This document shows, piece after piece, positions 58,404-64,000 of a DNA stretch of 64,000 bases. This stretch comes from Athripsodes cinereus (taxonomy: Eukaryota; Arthropoda; Insecta; Trichoptera; Leptoceridae). Numbering within the stretch: the stretch's first letter is position 1; the number at the start of each line of letters is the position of its first letter. The stretch covers positions 62,001 through 126,000 of the forward strand of contig OX388310.1 of NCBI GenBank assembly GCA_947579605.1, written 5' to 3'. The translations under genes were made by a program, and so were the position numbers. The notes below the pieces were generated by a model, which did no database searches, was not told the origin of the DNA, and saw only the letters and a list, made by a program, of their open reading frames with translations.

Positions 58404-58862
58404 ATGCCGATGGCGCATTCGGAGAGAATGGGTCGCTTACTGAGAAATATCACCGTATTATTGTTCGTTCCCTGTGTTGTGGGGTATGTGGTGCGATTTC
58501 CTTTTAGTTCCTCTAGGGAACCCGGAAATGATTTAATGGACTTTGAATTCGATATAATACGAGAACCTAACTTTCGACGGACAGATCAACGAAAATTAAA
58601 TGCGGCGCCTCAACCTGAAGTAATTGTAGTGAGTCCTGGAAGAGAACGGTCAGACATAAACGAGGAAGTGCTCAGTGAAGAGGAAATGTGGAAGAGAGGT
58701 TGGAAGACTGATGTGGTGGTGAATGGAAAAGAAGCTCGCCTGGAGCGAGTAGAGCTGCCAGTGCAGACACAGAATATTCTTCATTCCTGGCTGCTGCAGT
58801 ATTGCAGAGTTCATCCCAAGTGTAACGTAGATGTGATCTTAGCGCAACTAGCTCGGAATTGA
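58404..58862 (+). CDS. small secreted protein, unknown family
   Basis: 152 residues from ATG 58404; an upstream in-frame GTG is not a credible start, and ATGs at 58410 and 58428 are alternatives. The N-terminus (MGRLLRNITVLLFVPCVVGY within it) reads as a signal peptide. The mature part is charged, with FEFDIIREPNFRRTDQ and SEEEMWKRGWKTDVVVNGKE, and ends with LHSWLLQYCRVHPKCNVDVI, giving two cysteines spaced C-x6-C. The family is not recognised. Single exon with a good codon pattern, between two other secreted-protein genes. Confidence 0.7.
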   Translation: MPMAHSERMGRLLRNITVLLFVPCVVGYVVRFPFSSSREPGNDLMDFEFDIIREPNFRRTDQRKLNAAPQPEVIVVSPGRERSDINEEVLSEEEMWKRGWKTDVVVNGKEARLERVELPVQTQNILHSWLLQYCRVHPKCNVDVILAQLARN

Positions 58863-59245
58863 GAAACATATTTTACTATCGCATGCTTATTGGTTAGTTT
58901 ATTGTATCATCATTTAATTTATCTACTAACATTTGACGAAACACCGATGTGCGCAATTCTTGAATATTCAGTCATTATCAGAAAATATGTTGAAAATAAA
59001 TGGATTGGGTCAAAAGTTATCTGGTTAAGGTCACAAGGAGTATGTTTTGTGGTTAATAGAGTATCATAATATTATTTATGTACCTACCTAACTCTGCTTT
59101 ATTTACTTACCTATTACTTTGTATACCATATTATATTATTATGTACTTAACTTACATACTTACGCGAGATGTAGTGTGGCGGTGCGGTGGCGTATGGAGC
59201 AATAAACGGAGGTAGGTAATTGGAATAATCGCCAGGCCAGTGAAT
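58863..59245. other. intergenic between two small secreted-protein genes
   Basis: No gene. Contains the 3' flank of the previous gene and presumably the promoter of the next. Confidence 0.4.
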
Positions 59246-59581
59246 ATGTCGCGAGCATTGTGTATTTCGATTCTTGCGTTCATTATATTATTATCATATT
59301 CAGATACGCGTTCTCTAGGATTGGATACGGAGACTGAACAAGTGGAGTGGAACAACAAACAAAACAAAACGGGAGTTATAGATTTATTCAAGAAGATTGT
59401 AAAGATTGGTGCTGCGTTTAGTTATAAGGTCAAAAGTAATCCAGTGACCACAACCACAGAGAAAATCGTAGTTCCATCAGACAGAGCAGATTTTTCTATG
59501 ATAGATGCTCCAAAGAACGTAGTTCAATGCCACGATGGCACCAGACCAGACAAGAACGGCCTGTGTAGAGAACTTTGGTAA
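59246..59581 (+). CDS. small secreted peptide precursor with C-x11-C C-terminus, paralogue 1
   Basis: 111 residues from ATG 59246 (an in-frame GTG at 59240 is not needed). Signal peptide MSRALCISILAFIILLSYSD. The mature part has VIDLFKKIVKIGAAFSYK, then a TTTT tract, and ends VVQCHDGTRPDKNGLCRELW. Two mature cysteines are C-x11-C with the core R-x-D-K-N-G-x-C-R. A polyadenylation-like AATAAA follows within 10 bases of the stop. Many insects have short secreted proteins ending in a similar C...R.D..G.CR motif of unknown role, some responsive to immune challenge; this comparison is from memory and not checked. Confidence 0.82.
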   Translation: MSRALCISILAFIILLSYSDTRSLGLDTETEQVEWNNKQNKTGVIDLFKKIVKIGAAFSYKVKSNPVTTTTEKIVVPSDRADFSMIDAPKNVVQCHDGTRPDKNGLCRELW

Positions 59582-59772
59582 ATGCCAATAAAAAAATATT
59601 AGATATACAAGACTTAAACTTTCCACAGTCCAAGTGAGAAAATATCGCAATGCATTTAAAGAATAAAAACTGCGAATGTGATGAGCGCTCTATATGAATA
59701 TTTTACTTGCAAAGTGGTGTGTGAACAAACTGTTAAGTATTTTAGTGTAGAGTGAGAGTGTTAGGTGCAGGT

Positions 59773-60009
59773 ATGAGGTTCCTTTTCTGGGTTTGTGTGT
59801 GGACTCTGTGCGCTGTGACAGCGTGTGTCCCTCTACCTGTCTCCAGTGGTTCCAGGCAGATGGTTGGTTTCATCAGCTTTCGGGACCTGTTTGGCAAGGA
59901 GACCACCACTACCTTTCCGCAGGTGGCTAATATTATACAAGTTCCTTATCGGTCTTGCGGAGCGGCAAAGAGAAGAGACAAATCAGGAAAATGCAGACCA
60001 ATTCTCTGA
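59773..60009 (+). CDS. small secreted peptide precursor with C-x11-C C-terminus, paralogue 2
   Basis: 78 residues from ATG 59773 (the frame extends upstream only to a GTG). Signal peptide MRFLFWVCVWTLCAVTA. Mature part: FISFRDLFGKETTTTFPQVA, then IIQVPYRSCGAAKRRDKSGK and CRPIL. It shares with the gene 190 bp upstream the order DLF(G/K)K, TTTT, hydrophobic-VP, and C-x11-C with R-x-D-K-x-G-x-C-R. Tandem duplication is the obvious origin. AATAAA-like signals (TTAAAATAAAAC) follow the stop. Confidence 0.8.
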   Translation: MRFLFWVCVWTLCAVTACVPLPVSSGSRQMVGFISFRDLFGKETTTTFPQVANIIQVPYRSCGAAKRRDKSGKCRPIL

Positions 60010-61489
60010 AGGTTGTCGTTTATATTAAAATAAAACAACATCTTATGACATATGGTGTATAATAATGTTCATAAAAATTAGTTACTGTCAATTTTTATAC
60101 TTATGTACCTACTTACAATAAACAAATAACTAGGAGATTTTCTTTATCAAATTCACTTTAAAATTATTATATGGACGAAGTGATAACCTCAATAATAATA
60201 ATAAGACATAACTTCTTGGAAATACTTTTTATTATCTGTGTTTGAAATGTTTTTCACGTGTATTGTCTAATATTTCGTTTTGAGAAATGTAAATGTTAAT
60301 ATAATATCTAGACATATGTACATTGTACAATGTACATACATGAAGAACGCATGCATTTTGATGTTGAGAAGTAGATTTTTTTGTATAACAATTATCAAAG
60401 TTCTATAGCTAATATAAGAAACTTTTAAAATACATAAGTATGTAGTGTGTAGATATATTATTATATACGTATCTACTGTTTATTGCCATACTATATCACA
60501 CTATGTACATGTTATATATATATGTACTTAAGCATGGTAATAATGTGAATATGTCTTCTTTTTCCTGTCACTGTCTCAACTTATTGCCTTTGAAGGCTGC
60601 CGGAGTCGACTCTTCTCATCCAAAGGTTATTATATTCTTCTGATTCATAGTCATCATCATTCAAACCAATTCTCCGCAGGATCCTGTTACATTGTGTCAT
60701 CCACATATTCTTTTAGAGGCATATTTTCAAGCTTATTTGTGACTTCATAAGTAATCCAATGATTTGAGTGAGTTTCGTATCTGTCTCCCAATATCGAACA
60801 ATCGTTCTCGACAGTATATTTTTGCTTTTTTTATCCATTAGATAGCAGAATAATCCCAAACTCTTGTTGGTAAGGCTATAAAATTATTTAATGATGTGTT
60901 TCAACATCACTAAATAATTTTATCGCCAGTAGATTCTCCCTTGATCCCGTTGTTTTTTGTTCTCCTTTTTTGCTTATTTTTAGATTTTGCTTTGTTTTTT
61001 TCCTACTGACTTTTTCCTTGGCCTTGGCCAAAAGCTTTTATGGTCTCAGTGCAGGGTGACATTATTATGATAACAATATACTATGTTAGCCAGATAATTA
61101 ATCTACACATTGATTATTTTTGTGTAACTATTGCCCTATAGGTATGTATGGAAATACTTGTTGTATTGTAGTAATATATAAATGTATAACATAAAGAGAT
61201 GATCAGTCCACAATACAGTGTATCAAAATAATATAATAATCTTTATGCCTATGTACGAGTTCAGTTATCTAAACATATCTACATACATACTTCTAGACTA
61301 TAATTGTTATGTTTGGATTATGAGGAATTTGATACTTAGAAACAAATTATAACTATCCCTCAAAGCACGACCTCTGCTCAAATTTGAGGGAATGAATTAT
61401 GTTTTGTCTACTGTATGATTATAAATAAATGATTGTTGTTGTAAATTGTATATTTATCCATAGTAAATATATTTGAATTTGAAAAAAAA
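60010..61489. other. intergenic, no gene seen
   Basis: AT-rich with TATGTA motifs. 60580-60720 (GAAGGCTGCCGGAGTCGACT, ATTCAAACCAATTCTCCGCA) may be decayed LINE sequence. A short inverted repeat (ATAAAATTATTTA) occurs at 60875-60925. Confidence 0.35.
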
Positions 61490-62060
61490 ATTACCAGAGT
61501 TTTTGAGATGGATACATACCATCGCGCTGTTTCCTTGGTGAGATAGGTATAAAGGATCGAGCGCCACTTTCTCTTATCCTCGTATATACCTTTCGCTTGT
61601 ATCACTGTCATACAATTCATCATTCATGTTCTCCTATTCGTTGTGTTCAACACGTGTTCGTCCTGTAGGATCTGGTTTATATAATTTGATCTCTTCATTT
61701 AATCCCCGGGCGGCTACGACTCCTGTCACCATTATTCTCAGTCAAATATGTTCTCTTGGTCATTCTTTCAACATGTCCAAACTATTGTGACTTATAAACA
61801 TTCATCTTGGATGGTTACTGCACCAAATTCCATTCCATATTAATTATTGTCTAGTATAACACTGTTACGCACAACACCTCTCAGATTTTCATCACACATC
61901 ATTGCCAACGATCTCATTCATTTTTTATGTATTTATGTCACTTTCATCTTTCTTTAGCCATGTCCGTCTCACTTACAAGCATTAGTTGGCGTTAAGATTG
62001 CATAGTGTACCAACCTTTTAGCTATGGCAGATATATTTCTATTTGTAATTATTGAATCAG
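61490..62060 (-). pseudogene. decayed RTE-like LINE fragment
   Basis: Minus-strand scraps parallel 46317-45805: MNCMTVIQAKGIYEDKRKWRS at 61560-61620, and plus-strand text such as TTCATCTTTCTTTAGCCATG and CATAGTGTACCAACCTTTTA corresponds to the same element's WLKKDES and VHN regions. Heavily mutated. Confidence 0.5.
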
Positions 62061-62929
62061 ATTACACCGTTTATCTTATTGCTTGCAATTTTTTCTTCCT
62101 TTGTTGTCTATATTTATGTGAACAACATTTAAAAGAGTATTTCTTGTGTTTTTTCAGGTTGAGAAGCAGCAAGCATAATGTTGAGACTTCAGAGTGATCA
62201 ATGGTTAGAGATAATATCAATACAAGCACTGCATTATCTAGTGAGCTGTAGTAGGTATATATATACTTAGGTCCCTACCTACATATAACATCACACAGCC
62301 ACAATAATAGTTACTTAAGTAATATTACATTTTATACATATCTTAATATACCTACCTATAAGTTAAAAGTAATATCATATAAATAATATTCACTCAAAGT
62401 TATAAGTATATTGCCACTTCTTCACACAATACTCTTATATACATATTTTGATATATCATTTGCTTATAACTGTTAGATAAATAAACAAAAATATTTAATA
62501 GATTTAATAAAATATATTTACATTATGTATCAAAAACATTACTGTGAATATTCATTAGAGTTTAAAATAAATTCATTATTATAATTAACACTTACGTAAA
62601 ATATTCTTTTTATAAACTTCCCCCTCCTTTTCTTTGAAAACTTTATATTGATGCGCAATATTAAATTAACGATTGCTGAGAACAACATTAGATATTAATG
62701 ATTACCTACAATATTGAATAGTGTGTACATCGTAAATGAGTTGAAATGTTGTTCCAATACATAGGCGATTACTCTACATGGTTGAATACTACATGTAGGT
62801 ACTACATATATGTATAATTATTATGTCTGGAGAATTCAGATCAACTGAAAGAATGCAAAGCAAATATTTTCATGTTTGTTTATATAAATTTATTATGGAT
62901 CTAATTTTGAAATGAAAAGTAACTTATAT
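62061..62929. other. intergenic, no gene seen
   Basis: AT-rich; no motif or frame supported. Confidence 0.4.
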
Positions 62930-63115
62930 ATGAAAAAAACCATAAGTATAAGTTTTACTTTATATTTTATTGAGTAGTGACCTGGTTTCGACTTATAAAG
63001 TCATTATCAAACTAATCCAAAATATTAAGTAAAACTAAAACCAACTGTGTTTTTTTCCATATATAAACATGGAGTTTTACAAAATTAACGTCGACTCAAT
63101 AAATTAAATGAAAAG
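62930..63115 (-). repeat. single-armed relative of the 23-kb foldback repeat
   Basis: On the minus strand: TTGAGTCGACGTTAATTTTG and AAAACTCCATG, then TTTGATAATGACTTTATAAG followed by TCGAAACCAGGTCAC. The same flank and core occur at 23005-23232. GAAACCAGGTC would be the GAAA plus stem III of a hammerhead-like fold. Confidence 0.5.
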
Positions 63116-63653
63116 TAACTTATTGTCCTACTGAAAAATATGTATAATGTAAGAAAAGAAAAAGGTGGCGAGCACTGCATCAGGAAAAAAAGGAAAATCA
63201 TGAGGGTAGGTACCTATATTAAACTTCAGTCAAAATGAAAACCAAATGTTTTTTTTATTCATTTATAAATTAACTTCACCGTAAACAATGAATATTTCAT
63301 TGAAATTACACTATTACATAAGTATACCTATATATATATATATATATACATAAAATAAACTTCATATCAGTTGAAAGTCTCTGAGTTGAAATCTTGGGTT
63401 GGGGTTTTTTTTCATTATATTTTATAATGGATGATACCTACTTCATCACATCTGAAAAGGAATCTGTCTTGTCCTTTTTATGACATTAACTTCCCTAATA
63501 CAAGATATATTTTTTAACATAACGTTGTAGAAATTATATTGTAGATAGGCACCTAACAACATTATCAATAATATTAATACTGAGGAAAAAAAACTTTATC
63601 TAGATAAAAAAAATGTTAGCTGTTAGCATGTAATTGTGCAATTTTTTTTATTT
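63116..63653. other. intergenic, no gene seen
   Basis: AT-rich with a (TA)n run at about 63330-63350. It holds the 3' flank of the minus-strand frame that follows. Confidence 0.4.
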
Positions 63654-64000
63654 TTACATAGCGTCATATGAATCTAAGTATGTGGTATAATCACTTTCTG
63701 CATAGGTGTCAGGGTTTGAGTCCTCATAAGAGTTATCCATTTCATCATTGTCATATAATATGTCAAATGTGTCATCCATTTCACTTTCATGATTATCATA
63801 TATGTCAAATGTGTCTTCCATTTCACTTTCATGATTATCATATATGTCAAATGTGTCATCCATTTCACTTTCATGATTATCATATATGTCAAATGTGTCA
63901 TCCATTTCACTTCCATGATTATTCATGACTGAGTATTGAACATTATTTATATCGTCTTCCAATGGTTTATTTTCCTTGAACTCATCATCTACAACACTGT
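63654..64000 (-). CDS. acidic 14-residue-repeat protein, partial
   Basis: The minus-strand frame is open from the right window edge to TAA at 63654-63656 (115 codons visible), so the start lies outside the window. It holds about four tandem copies of DNHESEMDDTFDIY (42 bp each, 63735-63920) followed by YEDSNPDTYAESDYTTYLDS. The sequence is strongly acidic. The DNA repeats are almost identical, so copy number may vary between alleles. No domain recognised. It could be the last exon of a longer gene. Confidence 0.55.
   Translation of the reverse strand, partial: SVVDDEFKENKPLEDDINNVQYSVMNNHGSEMDDTFDIYDNHESEMDDTFDIYDNHESEMEDTFDIYDNHESEMDDTFDILYDNDEMDNSYEDSNPDTYAESDYTTYLDSYDAM

Noticed and set aside
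63668..63928. Plus-strand His/Cys-rich repeat frame (HFHDYHICQMC)
   Set aside because: Opposite strand of the acidic repeat, whose frame stays open to the window edge and has ordinary composition; the plus frame is shorter and has no context.

Overview
The window looks like nuclear DNA of an insect, or at least an arthropod. It is AT-rich, its genes are split by spliceosomal introns, it holds tRNA-derived SINEs, and several classes of LINE, LTR and DNA transposon lie nested in one another. I cannot name the order from sequence alone. No rRNA gene, genuine tRNA gene or CRISPR array is visible.

Layout. 228-14884 is one composite of three retroelements inserted into each other: a minus-strand LINE with RNase H (LINE A), split by a 9.1-kb Ty3/gypsy-type LTR element (3686-12761), which is itself split by a plus-strand LINE of the same type (LINE B, 6038-11788). 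Each level has its own target-site duplication. 16299-21068 is a three-exon centrin gene. Its first intron holds a LINE fragment and its second holds a 2.2-kb hAT element with further insertions inside it. 21-28 kb is intergenic, with MITEs, foldback repeats and a decayed non-LTR element. 29038-29817 encodes ribose-5-phosphate isomerase on the minus strand. 31.3-31.8 kb is a broken THAP-domain remnant. 32.7-36.6 kb is SINEs plus a hAT-in-hAT-in-LINE nest and an RTE tail. 37033-40810 is a minus-strand gene of five small exons, reconstructed here from splice sites, for a secreted Asn/Gln/Gly-rich protein. 41-54 kb is repeat-rich and includes two clean tandem arrays (7 x 110 bp and 4 x 133 bp). 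54.2-60.0 kb is a plus-strand run of five genes for secreted proteins: a His/Gly/Gln repeat protein, a Tyr/Pro and Thr-rich protein, a 152-residue protein, and two small paralogues sharing a C-x11-C C-terminus. The right edge cuts an acidic 14-residue-repeat reading frame.

How the genes relate. Centrin (centriole and basal-body calcium binding) and ribose-5-phosphate isomerase (pentose phosphate pathway) are ordinary housekeeping genes with no visible link to each other. The secreted-protein genes at 37-41 kb and 54-60 kb look like an accessory locus for extracellular products such as cuticle, eggshell, cement, silk, saliva or haemolymph peptides. That is inference from signal peptides and composition. 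The most promising novelties are the reconstructed five-exon secreted gene with a duplicated C-x6-C exon, the C-x11-C peptide pair, a possible insulin-like cysteine-rich exon pair near 44.5-44.7 kb, and a family of foldback repeats whose cores resemble hammerhead ribozymes.
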